In this document: piece after piece, positions 53,643 through 62,063 of the stretch
How the letters are laid out: each line of letters opens with the position of its first letter
Numbering within the stretch: the first letter of the stretch is position 1
Assembly (NCBI RefSeq): GCF_037080055.1
Contig: NZ_JBAOJI010000007.1
Coordinates: 124,001-188,000, forward strand
Reading direction: 5' to 3'
DNA: 64,000 nt
Source: Halovenus sp037080055
GTDB lineage: Archaea > Halobacteriota > Halobacteria > Halobacteriales > Haloarculaceae
Notes under the pieces: model-generated
Seen by the model: the letters and a program-made list of their open reading frames with translations, nothing else
Databases searched by the model: none
Told to the model about the DNA's origin: nothing
Made by a program: the position numbers and the translations under genes

Positions 53643-55118
53643 ATGGCACCTCAAGAAGTTCAACCTGACGCGCAGTGGGATTCACTCTATATCGACGGAC
53701 AGTGGCGCGAGGCGACCGGCGGTGAGACGATCCCCGTCGAGAACCCCGCGACACGTGAGTCCTTCGCAGAAGTACCGGCGGCGACCGTCGACGATGTCGA
53801 CGAGGCTTACGAGGCCGCCGACCGCGCACAGGACGACTGGGCGGCACTCGACCGCGAGGAGCGACTGGAATACGTCGAGGAGATGCGCGACCTCATGCAA
53901 CAGAAATTCGCCGAGGTCGTCGAACTCCTTGCGAAAGAATCAGGAAGTGCGCAGGGGAAAGCGCAGGGTGAGGTCGGCATCTCTCTTTCCGATTTCGAGT
54001 CGGCAATCGACGTCGAGCCGCCCGCAAAGGAAGAACGGGACTCGGTCTTCCACAGCGACAAGACCCACCATATCGTCCAGGAGCCAGTCGGCGTGGTCAG
54101 CATCATCTCGCCGTGGAACTATCCCCTCCACCTCACGACGCGTGCGCTCGCTCCCGCCCTCGCGCTGGGCAACACTGTCGTCATCAAACCGGCGACAGAC
54201 ACGCCGATCATCGGCGGGCTGATGCTCGCCAAAATCGCCGACGAAGCCGGCCTCCCCGACGGTGTCGTCAACGTCGTGACGGGCCGTGGCTCGGAGATCG
54301 GTGACCGCGTCGCGGGTCACCCGGTCCCGCGCGTGCTCGCGTTCACTGGCTCGACGGGCGTCGGCAAGTCCGTCGCCGGCCAGGCTGGTGAGAACCTCAC
54401 GATGCCGACGCTGGAACTCGGCGGGAACGGCCCCTTCCTCGTCACCGAGGATGTCGATGTCGAGCAGGCCGCCAAGATCGGTGCGGTCGGCTCCTTCACC
54501 CACCAAGGCCAGGTCTGCATCTCGATCAATCGCCATCTCGTCCACGAGGAGGTCTACGACGAGTACGTCGACCATCTGGTCGACTATGCAGAGTCGCTGA
54601 CGGTCGGCGATCCGATGGACCCCGATACCGACTTCGGGCCGATCATCAACGAGACCCAGCGCGACGATCTGCTCGAATACGTCGAGGAGACCGTCGAGCA
54701 GGGCGCAACACTCGAAACCGGCGGCGAGGCCGACGAGTTGTTCTTCCAGCCGACGGTGCTCTCGGACGCGGAAAACGACATGGCTGCGGCGTGCAACGAG
54801 CACTTCGGCCCCGTCGCGCCGGTCATCCCGATTTCCTCGGACGAAGAGGGTATCGAGGTCGCCAACGACACCGAATACGGCCTCGCGGCCGCGGTCAACT
54901 GCAACGACGAACAGCGCGGCTACGAACTGGCTTCCCAGATCGATGCCGGGATGGTCCACGTCAACGATCATCCGATTCAGGACGAGCCGAACGCGCCCTT
55001 TGGCGGGATGAAAAGCTCCGGCCTGGGCCGGTACAACGGCGAGTGGGTCGTCGACAAACTCGTCGAGCCGAAGTGGATCTCCGTCCAGCACGAGGACCGC
55101 GAGTACGACCTGCTGTAG
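53643..55118 (+). CDS. Aldehyde dehydrogenase family protein
   Basis: The 491-residue protein has the NAD site SPWNYPLHL and GNTVVIKPATDTP, Glu258 in LELGGNGP, and nucleophile Cys292 in GQVCISINR. All standard aldehyde dehydrogenase residues are present, and the length is typical. Substrate not deducible. The start is the ATG at 53643, because a start at 53496 would add an unrelated, basic N-terminus. Ends 133 bases before tRNA-Gly. Confidence 0.92.
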   Translation: MAPQEVQPDAQWDSLYIDGQWREATGGETIPVENPATRESFAEVPAATVDDVDEAYEAADRAQDDWAALDREERLEYVEEMRDLMQQKFAEVVELLAKESGSAQGKAQGEVGISLSDFESAIDVEPPAKEERDSVFHSDKTHHIVQEPVGVVSIISPWNYPLHLTTRALAPALALGNTVVIKPATDTPIIGGLMLAKIADEAGLPDGVVNVVTGRGSEIGDRVAGHPVPRVLAFTGSTGVGKSVAGQAGENLTMPTLELGGNGPFLVTEDVDVEQAAKIGAVGSFTHQGQVCISINRHLVHEEVYDEYVDHLVDYAESLTVGDPMDPDTDFGPIINETQRDDLLEYVEETVEQGATLETGGEADELFFQPTVLSDAENDMAAACNEHFGPVAPVIPISSDEEGIEVANDTEYGLAAAVNCNDEQRGYELASQIDAGMVHVNDHPIQDEPNAPFGGMKSSGLGRYNGEWVVDKLVEPKWISVQHEDREYDLL

Positions 55119-55198
55119 TCGGGCGACCGCGGGCAGTTTGAGTAATTCGGAAGCCTTTTATTGGTTTCCCGGTGTACAATACAATGCAGACAACGAGC

Positions 55199-55210
55199 GC
55201 GCTGGTGGTG
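55199..55210 (+). repeat. 12-base copy of the tRNA-Gly 5' end
   Basis: GCGCTGGTGGTG at this place is identical to the first 12 bases of the mature tRNA at 55252. A perfect 7-bp hairpin (GCAGACG-ACA-CGTCTGC, 55211-55227) follows it. It may be a leftover of a partial duplication. Confidence 0.6.
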
Positions 55211-55251
55211 AGCAGACGACACGTCTGCGAGGCTCAGCGTGAACGAAGTGA

Positions 55252-55322
55252 GCGCTGGTGGTGTAGTGGTATCACAGGACCCTGCCACGGTCCTAACCCG
55301 AGTTCAAATCTCGGCCAGCGCA
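55252..55322 (+). tRNA. tRNA-Gly (anticodon GCC)
   Basis: The 7-bp acceptor stem is GCGCTGG (55252-55258) with CCAGCGC (55315-55321) plus discriminator A. The D stem is GTG/CAC around AGTGGTA, the anticodon stem is GGACC/GGTCC with loop CTGCCAC (anticodon GCC at 55284-55286), and the T stem is CCGAG/CTCGG around TTCAAAT. There is no intron and CCA is not encoded. A TATA-like TTTTATTG (55157-55164) lies far upstream, implying a leader of about 60 bases. Confidence 0.97.
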
Positions 55323-55343
55323 CTACCACTTTTTCCTCTCGTT

Positions 55344-55490
55344 CGAAAGACGCGAAGCGTCTTTCGTGATGACGAGAGAGCTTCGCTCTCTCGAACCACT
55401 TCGGGTTTCCTCGGTCACCTTCGGTGACCTGCGGGAACCGCGTGGCGGCTTCGCCGCCACGTCATGCAGTTGCGGGCGACGCCCGCAACT
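55344..55490. repeat. Array of five perfect hairpins with 3-base loops
   Basis: In order: CGAAAGACGC-GAA-GCGTCTTTCG (55344-55366), CGAGAGAGC-TTC-GCTCTCTCG (55373-55393), GGTCACC-TTC-GGTGACC (55413-55429), CGTGGCGGC-TTC-GCCGCCACG (55441-55461) and AGTTGCGGGC-GAC-GCCCGCAACT (55468-55490). The stems are perfect (7-10 bp) and unrelated in sequence. The gaps between hairpins are 6-19 bases. Confidence 0.9.
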
Positions 55491-55492
55491 CG

Positions 55493-55583
55493 CTCAGTCA
55501 GAAAAACTTGGGGAAAAACTACCTCAGCGTTCGCTGCTCACGGCTTCGCCGTTCGCTTCCGAGGTCTCACTCCGTTCGACCTC
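55493..55583 (-). repeat. Dispersed ~88-bp repeat, minus orientation
   Basis: Read on the minus strand this segment matches the element at 40073-40160. Shared parts are GAGGTC...GAGTGAGACCTC, then exact GCGAACGGCGAAGCCGTGAGC, then two T-rich runs. It is diverged from the mfnA copies but clearly the same family. Confidence 0.65.
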
Positions 55584-55784
55584 GCACCGCTCACGCTGAG
55601 TGAACCGCGCTCGTTGCACTCGCGCGGATGCTGGTATTGGAGCCGAATCAGCGAGTCCCAGCCCGCACGGTGTACCTTCTTCCGATGCTACGCAGTGAGC
55701 GATCACTCTCTGTATCGGTCACGACTGTCCTGCGGTGGCTGTCGTCCGTGCCTGCTGTTTCGACGGAAACAACTTGGCAATCAC

Positions 55785-55991
55785 TCAGTGATCGTGCTCG
55801 TGGCTATGCCAGCCGTTCGCCTGGTTGAAATGCAACATGTGCTCGGTTCCGTCTTTCGTAATTGTGACTCTCTCGGTCATCGGTCCCGGCGTCTCCGGCG
55901 TCGTAACCTCCTCGAACGCATCACTGTCTTGTAATTCCTCGACTTCCTCGGAGGTCAGGGGTCGGTCCGGGAGCACATCACTCAATGCCAT
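55785..55991 (-). CDS. Small His-rich protein
   Basis: The 68-residue protein begins MALSDVLPDRPLTSEEVEEL and ends FNQANGWHSHEHDH, a histidine-rich tail likely to bind a metal. A short middle section forms strands (ERVTITKDGTEHMLHF). The ATG at 55991 was chosen because longer starts add basic residues unlike halophilic proteins. It lies downstream of the TusA/CopD-like pair on the same strand, 125 bases away. Family unknown. Confidence 0.6.
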   Translation of the reverse strand: MALSDVLPDRPLTSEEVEELQDSDAFEEVTTPETPGPMTERVTITKDGTEHMLHFNQANGWHSHEHDH

Positions 55992-56116
55992 AGATACACC
56001 CGTGTGTCGCTGAGTTATGTTCTTTTCTGATCCTCGAATATCTTGCATTCCCGCGGTACCGAACTGTCTGCTGTCGAGCCGAGTCATCACTTCCGGCAGA
56101 CTCTCGCTCGAAGACC

Positions 56117-56401
56117 TCACTCCTCCCGAACTCTGAGATAGGTCGTGTACTCAGTCCGGATGAGCTTCTTCCGTTCGGAGTCGATGCCCAGCAGTTCGTG
56201 AGCTGTCTGCTCTGCCAACTGCGGATACTCCCGCTTCGCTCGCTTGTCGGTGCTCAAAATCTCCAGTACGTCGCCGTCGTCGAGGTCTTCGAGCGCTCGC
56301 TGGACGCGCGCGATACCGTTCGCACAGCCGGTCCCGCGGTTGTCGACCGAGAGGTCCGGTTCGATATCCGGGAGTTCCGACGACACCTCCGTCTCAGTCA
56401 T
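56117..56401 (-). CDS. TusA-family sulfur-carrier-like protein
   Basis: The 94-residue protein resembles TusA/SirA proteins: VDNRGTGCANGIARVQRALE with the cysteine at the usual helix start (about residue 26), then DGDVLEILSTDKRAKREYPQ. Family members carry persulfide sulfur in tRNA thiolation or sulfur oxidation. The usual CP after the Cys reads CA here, so sulfur transfer is uncertain. Overlaps the upstream CopD-like gene by eight bases. Confidence 0.72.
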   Translation of the reverse strand: MTETEVSSELPDIEPDLSVDNRGTGCANGIARVQRALEDLDDGDVLEILSTDKRAKREYPQLAEQTAHELLGIDSERKKLIRTEYTTYLRVREE

Positions 56402-57362
56402 CGTCGCTCACCTCCTGTGAGCCGCCGAGTTCCTCCAGATCACAGACGCCCTCGATGGGAGAGCAGGCCCGCCACATCGGGCAGAGCTTGAAGATCACGA
56501 AGAGAGTGGCGACCAGTCCGAGCTTTCCGACGATAGCCAGCCCGAAAACCGACTGGAGATAGACCTGGAGATTCCAGCCGAACAGCGCGTAGGCCTGATA
56601 GAGCCCCGTCAGGAGAATCGTCGGAAAGATGAGTCGGACGGCCCAGCGGAACCGTTCGAGCTGTTGGCCCGCCGCACGGACGACCGGCACCGTCGGCGAC
56701 TCCTGTCCGGTCGGGACGGCGACGAAGATGTTCCAGACTGCGCCGCCGATCCAGAAGGCGAACGCCAGCAGGTGAAGTGTTCGGACCGCCGCCTCTCCGG
56801 CCGTCCCGCGGCTGAGGGCGACCTCCGCGACGGCCGTCGCGCTCAGGACGGCCACAGCGAGGCCGAACGCAGCCAGCCCACGCGGACTGCGAAACTGCTC
56901 GTCGATCGAAGAAGACCCGACCAGCGACGCGCCGAGAGCGAACACCAGCGCGGTGAACAGCGCCGTCACCGTCGCCGGAACGACCGTACCGGGGACGGCA
57001 AGCCAGTACCGCGCGAGGACCCCGACGCCGGTGAGAGCGAGCACTCCCGTCGCGAACAGGAGAATCGAACCGAACCGGTCATACATCCGCCCGCAGTACG
57101 ATTCCGTTCCCTCGTCGAGGTCTTGGGGCCGAACGAAGCCGTGTTTCCAGCCGAGGCCGCCGACGAGCACCCCCAGCGTGACGAGATATCCCCACTTCGC
57201 CAGCACGGTCAGCAGCGATCCGAAGCCGCTGAGTCCGAGCGTGAGTGCTGTGCCGAGCAGCGAGGCGAGCAGAATGATCGCCAGCGCGACCTTCGGGAGG
57301 GTGTACCTGTCGAATAGCGCCTCGGAGGGTTGTTCGATGGGTTCGTGCCGAGGCTGTGCCAT
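56394..57362 (-). CDS. CopD-like multi-helix membrane protein
   Basis: The 322-residue protein has eight or nine membrane helices, with an ending typical of CopD-like proteins (LHLLAFAFWIGGAVWNIFV and LTGLYQAYALFG). Histidines in LHLL and GWKHGF could bind copper or haem. The C-terminal tail has a cysteine set KLCPMWRACSPIEGVCDL. Overlaps the TusA-like gene by eight bases, so the two probably act together, perhaps in copper or sulfur handling. The ATG at 57362 is used. Confidence 0.72.
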   Translation of the reverse strand: MAQPRHEPIEQPSEALFDRYTLPKVALAIILLASLLGTALTLGLSGFGSLLTVLAKWGYLVTLGVLVGGLGWKHGFVRPQDLDEGTESYCGRMYDRFGSILLFATGVLALTGVGVLARYWLAVPGTVVPATVTALFTALVFALGASLVGSSSIDEQFRSPRGLAAFGLAVAVLSATAVAEVALSRGTAGEAAVRTLHLLAFAFWIGGAVWNIFVAVPTGQESPTVPVVRAAGQQLERFRWAVRLIFPTILLTGLYQAYALFGWNLQVYLQSVFGLAIVGKLGLVATLFVIFKLCPMWRACSPIEGVCDLEELGGSQEVSDDD

Positions 57363-57452
57363 CTCGTCCTCTGTTTCTCCGGTCGTGCCCAAGTTTCTCG
57401 TGTCGAAGATCTTCGCCCGCAGAGCCATGTCCGCGGTGACCGAACGTCGAGT

Positions 57453-58313
57453 ATGAGCAATGGGGTCGCGACCGAGAACACCGCGACGGTCGAGTGGCGA
57501 CCGTTGCCGGCGGATCGGCTGGACGCGCCGCTGGTCTGGACGGGGCCGTACGTCGAGTGCAAACTCGAATATCCGATACTCGAACCGACCTGTCTCGGCG
57601 ACCAGTTCTTCCCCGACTCGATTCCGTACGAGTCCGACACCGAACACCGTGTGTTCTACTGGCGCCGTCGTTTCCCAGATGTCTTTCCCCGCCCCGAGAG
57701 GTGGACTGGCGTCTGTGCGACGACGCACGAACTCGCGGCGCTGACGGCGGACTCGTCGCACACACTCTCCCTCACTCAGTCGACTCCTGAGGGAGACGAA
57801 CTGGTCGTCGACGGAACGATAGTCGGTGACTCGAAGACTGCCCTCGTCTCCGAGTGCTCGCCGCCGACTGTCGAACTCCGTCGGGCCTCCGACGAGGCGG
57901 TCGAACTGGCCCTCGATGGCGAGTCTGCTCGGATCACGGCTGGCGACCGCGAGAGGATCGAACTCTCACGGCGAGTCGTCGAGACCGAATACGGATCGGC
58001 CATCTCGGCGACACCGGAACTCACTGTCCGGTTCCCTGGCCGGCGGACCATCTACCATCCGGGCGAGGAGTACTGCCTGTTCCCCCCGTTCGGACTCGAC
58101 CTCGCAGAGATACCGAACCCCCTCGAAGTGCCGACAGCCCGTGGCGAACTCGATCACGACCGACTCGCCTCCGCGGTCGGTATCGACATCGCGGCTCGCC
58201 CGTATCCCGAGCGAATCCTCTGGCAGGCGTTCGCAGTCACGGCGTTCGATCCCCACGCCACCACGGCCGAAATCGCGCAGTTTCCCTCCGGCGAACTCGC
58301 TGTTCGATCCTGA
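57453..58313 (+). CDS. Conserved-looking protein of unknown function
   Basis: The 286-residue protein has no membrane segment or signal. It is rich in beta-strand patterns (VEWRPLPADRLDAPLVWTGP, LEYPILEPTCLGDQFFP, ELTVRFPGRRTIYHPGEEYC) and ends with a short helical segment (RILWQAFAVTAFDPH). Start at 57453 (ATG), 90 bases from the divergent CopD-like gene. It faces an HTH-10 regulator that ends 36 bases away. I recognise no family; codon use looks ordinary. Confidence 0.6.
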   Translation: MSNGVATENTATVEWRPLPADRLDAPLVWTGPYVECKLEYPILEPTCLGDQFFPDSIPYESDTEHRVFYWRRRFPDVFPRPERWTGVCATTHELAALTADSSHTLSLTQSTPEGDELVVDGTIVGDSKTALVSECSPPTVELRRASDEAVELALDGESARITAGDRERIELSRRVVETEYGSAISATPELTVRFPGRRTIYHPGEEYCLFPPFGLDLAEIPNPLEVPTARGELDHDRLASAVGIDIAARPYPERILWQAFAVTAFDPHATTAEIAQFPSGELAVRS

Positions 58314-58349
58314 TCGCGAGCGATCCTTCGGATCGGAGGCGACCGACGT

Positions 58350-59015
58350 TCAGTCTGCCGTCACCGAGAGGCGGGGGTGCTGGTCGGCGTCGCCGTCGAG
58401 GAACTCCTTGAGAACCTGTCCCTCTGCGCGGTGGAGAATCTCGCTACAGGTCGACTTGGCGATGCCGGCCTCCTCGGCCAGTTCGACGAGGGTAATCCGA
58501 CGGGGCGTGTCGTAGTACCCCTGCTCGACGGCTTCCTGCAGCAGCCACTCCTGGCGGTCGGTCAACAATGGCTCTTCACTCTCAGTTTCCTGCTGAATCC
58601 GCTCGACGGTGTAGGAGATGCCGAACGAATCGAGTGTGTCGCCGAGCGTCGAGAGCTTCGCCTGCGGGACCGTCGTTTCGAGTTCCAGAACCCCGTCGCT
58701 GAGTTCGAGCGGGAAATCCAGCGGAATGCCCGCGGTCTGAATCGCGTTCAACAGTACCGGCACTGTCGTTTCGATCTGCAGACGGCACCGCTGGGGGTCG
58801 CGGTCGGTCACGACGACGCCGGTCACTGCCTCGTAGGTCTCCAGTTGCTCACAGACCGCCTCGACGTCGGCACCCAGCAGTTCGAGCCGAGCAACGCCCG
58901 TCTCGTCGTTGGCCGTCGCTGCGTGGATCCGAAATCGGATCTGCGGGTACTCCTGGGACAGTTCACTGAGCCAGACATCTTCCGGGACCGTGATCGAGAG
59001 GTGTGCGTATGGCAT
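58350..59015 (-). CDS. HTH-10 (BAT-type) transcriptional regulator
   Basis: The 221-residue protein has a sensor-like N-terminal domain beginning MPYAHLSITVPEDVWLSE and a C-terminal HTH-10 domain: LTDRQEWLLQEAVEQGYYDT, then TLVELAEEAGIAKSTCSEIL. The N-terminal region resembles DmsR-type haloarchaeal regulators, which respond to electron acceptors; this would suit the copper and sulfur genes nearby, but is inference. Start at the ATG at 59015. Confidence 0.85.
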   Translation of the reverse strand: MPYAHLSITVPEDVWLSELSQEYPQIRFRIHAATANDETGVARLELLGADVEAVCEQLETYEAVTGVVVTDRDPQRCRLQIETTVPVLLNAIQTAGIPLDFPLELSDGVLELETTVPQAKLSTLGDTLDSFGISYTVERIQQETESEEPLLTDRQEWLLQEAVEQGYYDTPRRITLVELAEEAGIAKSTCSEILHRAEGQVLKEFLDGDADQHPRLSVTAD

Positions 59016-59193
59016 TGTTCTCCGTGAGCGGCCAACTGCGGCCGTGATCTCACACAATTGTTTTAGGCAACCCTAAAAGTATATTGGCAGGCAGGTGTTC
59101 GGGGGTGGTTTATATGTTTTATATGTGCGGTACGCCCGATGTGGTCACGGGTGCCGCCGGGATGGGAGTCGGGCCGCACGTTCTCTCTGCGTC

Positions 59194-59469
59194 TCACTGG
59201 ATATACAGCGAGTAGAGGATGACGGCGAGACCGAGCGCGACGAAGATGCTGTTGATGAAGACGCCAATTTCCAGCGAGACCGACAGTAGCTGATTCGCAA
59301 CGCCGGAGACGACCGCTCCGAGCGTGATGATACCGAAGCCGATGCTCAGCGCACGGAGCGATTTTTCGCCGGTCCGACGATAGGCTTTCACCGCGATGTA
59401 GGTGATTCCGCCGCCGAGCAGGAGGATCACCGTCTTGATGACTGCAATCGCCGTCGCAATTTCACTCAT
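59194..59469 (-). CDS. Three-helix membrane protein (DUF7521-like)
   Basis: The 91-residue protein has three membrane segments: around residues 6-26 (AIAVIKTVILLLGGGITYIA), 42-62 and 66-88. The polar loop YRRTGEKSLRAL lies between the first two. Such small proteins are often coupled to HTH genes in haloarchaea, as here: the start overlaps the stop of the upstream regulator by four bases. The role is probably sensory or regulatory at the membrane. Confidence 0.7.
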   Translation of the reverse strand: MSEIATAIAVIKTVILLLGGGITYIAVKAYRRTGEKSLRALSIGFGIITLGAVVSGVANQLLSVSLEIGVFINSIFVALGLAVILYSLYIQ

Positions 59470-59843
59470 AGCTCCTCACCCATCATCGACCAGATATCTG
59501 CGAGGCGTTTGTCTGTCGTCTGGGCAACTCGCTCGATCTGGACCGAGAACTCGCCGGCGTCGTCGAGAGAGATCGTAACGTCCTCGAAGGAGCGCTCGTA
59601 GCGAGTGACTCGTCCGCCGTCGGGGTTGACTGTCTCTTGCTCGCGCAGTAGTGAGGCAGTACTGAGTAATTCCAGCTTTCGGTACAGCGTCGATTTCGGA
59701 ATCTCACAGGCGTCGATGAGTTCGTTTGCGGTCATAGGTTCGATCGTCTCCCGGAGGATAGCGCGACAGTCGGGGTCGTCCAGTGCATCGAGTACCTCCT
59801 GGCACGTCGGTTCGTCGCCCGACGACGCGTGACTGTCTCCCAT
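59466..59843 (-). CDS. Winged-helix transcriptional regulator
   Basis: The 125-residue protein contains a helix-turn-helix region VLDALDDPDCRAILRETIEP, TANELIDACEIPKSTLYRKL as recognition helix and ELLSTASLLREQETV as wing. It lacks membrane segments. The ATG at 59843 is used. Coupled with the membrane protein gene downstream, it resembles haloarchaeal one-component pairs. It lies beside the multicopper oxidase gene and could control it. Confidence 0.78.
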   Translation of the reverse strand: MGDSHASSGDEPTCQEVLDALDDPDCRAILRETIEPMTANELIDACEIPKSTLYRKLELLSTASLLREQETVNPDGGRVTRYERSFEDVTISLDDAGEFSVQIERVAQTTDKRLADIWSMMGEEL

Positions 59844-59928
59844 TGTTAGTGTCTTATTTCTCTGGAGATATTCTCTGCTTCGCATCTCGGAATCGGTGCT
59901 GTCGGAGTGTCCCGCCGCGGTGCCCGGA

Positions 59929-61773
59929 CTATTCGGTGGTCGCCTCCTCGTCCGCATCCTCGGCTGGCTGGACGTTCAGCGGTCGCATCATATCGTGGTC
60001 CTCGTGTTCGATCATGTGGCAGTGCCACATGTATTCGCCGGTCTGGTCGTTGAACAGGCCGTCGTACTCGCCGAAGTGGACGAGGATGTGCACGACCTCG
60101 CCCGGATCGACGGAGACGACGTCGTGCCAGCCCTGCTCGGACGGTTTCGGCGGTTCGAGCGAGTCGAGATCGATTCCCTCGCTTGGATCGTAGCCGGCCG
60201 ACTGGCGGCCGAGGACCTGGAAGTGAACGAGGTGGAGATGCATCGGGTGCGACATCCCCGTGAAGTTGGGAATGCTCCAGAGTTCGGTGTCGCCAACCGT
60301 CGGCGTCTCCGTCGCCGGATCAGTGAGTTTGTTGCCTGACTGGTTGTCCTCCGATCCGATCAGGAATAGCGGCCGCCTGTACTCGTCCGAACTCTGTAAC
60401 AGCGGCAGATACCGCTCGGTGTCGACCTCTTCGAGGGACATCTCGGGCATCCGCGTCAGCGTCTCCGGGAGCTGATTGCTCTGTTCACTGCTTCCGTCCT
60501 CCGCCACGTCGATCAGCATGAGTTCTGGGAGCGGTTCGACCTCGTCAGCCTCCGCTCTGGGCTGGCCGCGGTACCTCGCCGGCGCGTCGTTGTGGACCAA
60601 CAGCGTCTCGCCCGCGTACTCGCTGAAATCGACGAGCACGTCGGCCCGCTGTGCGGAGCCGAGTTCGAGACGCTCGTCGTGCTCGACCGGTTCCGAGAAC
60701 AGTCCGCCGTCGGTGCCGATCTGGACGAAAGCGGGCCCGTCTTCGCCCGTTTCGCCGGACTGCTCGTCGTACGTCAGCAGTTTGAGCCGGTAGTACCGAC
60801 TGTTCGCGCCGTTGAGCATCCTGAAGCGGTACTGTCGCGGTTCGACGGAGAGGCGGGGCCAGGCCTTCCCGTTGACTGTCGACACGTCGCCGTAAAACTG
60901 CGGGACGATGCTCGGGTCGGGAAGGTCCTCGTCGCTATCCAGGTTCTCGCCGGTCGGATAGTACATCGAGCCATCCTCGTTGAACTTCCGGTCCTGGAAG
61001 ACGAGCGGGATCTCGTACTCGCCGCTGGGCAGATCGAGGCTGCGCTCGTGATCGTTGCGCAGGAGATAGAATCCCGCGAGGCCCGCGTAGACGTTCAGCC
61101 GCGTGATGCCGAGGGCGTGATCGTGGTACCACAGCGTTGCTGGCGGCTGATCGTTCGCGTAGTAGTAGTCTTCTCTCTCGAAGTTCGGCCCCGTCTCGGC
61201 GAAGTCGCGGGTAAACCAGCCCCGTGCCGGCCCGTCGCTGGCGTCGTCGACGTTTCCGCCGTGGAGGTGAGTCACCGTCCGAACGCCGTCGATGTCGTAG
61301 GGGATGACGTCGTCGTGGATCGTCGAGTCGACGGGGAGGAGATGCTCGTCGGGAAGTTTGTTCTGCCACTTGACGTAGATGGGCTCACCCTGCTCGGCTT
61401 CGATCGTCGGTCCGGGGAACAGCCCCTCGTACCCCCAGACAGTCGTCGCCGGCAGGTCGCGGTGGAGTTTCTGCTCGGTCTCGCGCATCTCGATCTCGTA
61501 GTACGGCTGGCCGTCTTTGGTCCCGGTCGGTTCGACCGTCGCGGGACGGGGGAGTTCGTCGACCCATCGGTCGAGGTCGGGCGACCTGTGACCGGTCGGA
61601 CCAGCATCTCCCCGGGCATCCGGGTCGTCCCCGTCCGGCGTATCACTGTCCGAAGTGGTTTCCGCTGGCTGGCCCGTACAGCCCGCGATGGCCAGCGCAC
61701 TAGCTCCTCCCGTCGCGAGGAGGAGTTTCCGCCGTGTTATCCGGTCTCTCGGGGAGGGGTATCGGTCGCTCAT
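59929..61773 (-). CDS. Multicopper oxidase (laccase/CotA type), Tat lipoprotein
   Basis: The 614-residue protein has a twin-arginine lipoprotein signal (TRRKLLLATGGASALAIAGC). Copper-binding motifs are HLHGGN (near 170), WYHDHALGITRLN (near 215), HPMHLHLVHF (near 507) and HCHMIEHEDHDMM (near 582), the last holding the Cys of the type 1 site. It oxidises phenols, metals or bilirubin with oxygen, as the Haloferax laccase LccA does. It likely sits on the outer face of the membrane. The ATG at 61773 precedes a positively charged N-region. Confidence 0.9.
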   Translation of the reverse strand: MSDRYPSPRDRITRRKLLLATGGASALAIAGCTGQPAETTSDSDTPDGDDPDARGDAGPTGHRSPDLDRWVDELPRPATVEPTGTKDGQPYYEIEMRETEQKLHRDLPATTVWGYEGLFPGPTIEAEQGEPIYVKWQNKLPDEHLLPVDSTIHDDVIPYDIDGVRTVTHLHGGNVDDASDGPARGWFTRDFAETGPNFEREDYYYANDQPPATLWYHDHALGITRLNVYAGLAGFYLLRNDHERSLDLPSGEYEIPLVFQDRKFNEDGSMYYPTGENLDSDEDLPDPSIVPQFYGDVSTVNGKAWPRLSVEPRQYRFRMLNGANSRYYRLKLLTYDEQSGETGEDGPAFVQIGTDGGLFSEPVEHDERLELGSAQRADVLVDFSEYAGETLLVHNDAPARYRGQPRAEADEVEPLPELMLIDVAEDGSSEQSNQLPETLTRMPEMSLEEVDTERYLPLLQSSDEYRRPLFLIGSEDNQSGNKLTDPATETPTVGDTELWSIPNFTGMSHPMHLHLVHFQVLGRQSAGYDPSEGIDLDSLEPPKPSEQGWHDVVSVDPGEVVHILVHFGEYDGLFNDQTGEYMWHCHMIEHEDHDMMRPLNVQPAEDADEEATTE

Positions 61774-61953
61774 TCCAGCTCGTATATAAGAATGCCCGCG
61801 GTATGAGGGGTCTGCGTGGTCCCAATCACTGGGACTGCGACCCATAGTGCTCTGGAGTATTTATTCACTTGGGCCGGTCGGGAGCAACGGCTCTGGATGG
61901 TTTCGACGGGTCGCTGCCAACGACAGTTCGCTGTCAGTAGGTGGCTGTTTCTG

Positions 61954-61980
61954 CGGTGATGGGCTCGAAATCACCGGTGA
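61954..61980. promoter_or_regulatory. Inverted GGTGA repeats between oxidase and htpX
   Basis: CGGTGAT (61954-61960) and ATCACCG (61970-61976) form an inverted repeat, and TCACCGGTGA (61971-61980) is itself a perfect palindrome. The site lies in the 290-base region shared by the divergent multicopper oxidase and htpX genes. It may bind a regulator of either. Confidence 0.35.
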
Positions 61981-62063
61981 GAAGAGAGCCTGTCCCGGTT
62001 TGTGTGTGAACGACACATCTACAAACACTTACTTTTTTAGCGTCCATCTCTAAGTACAGGACG

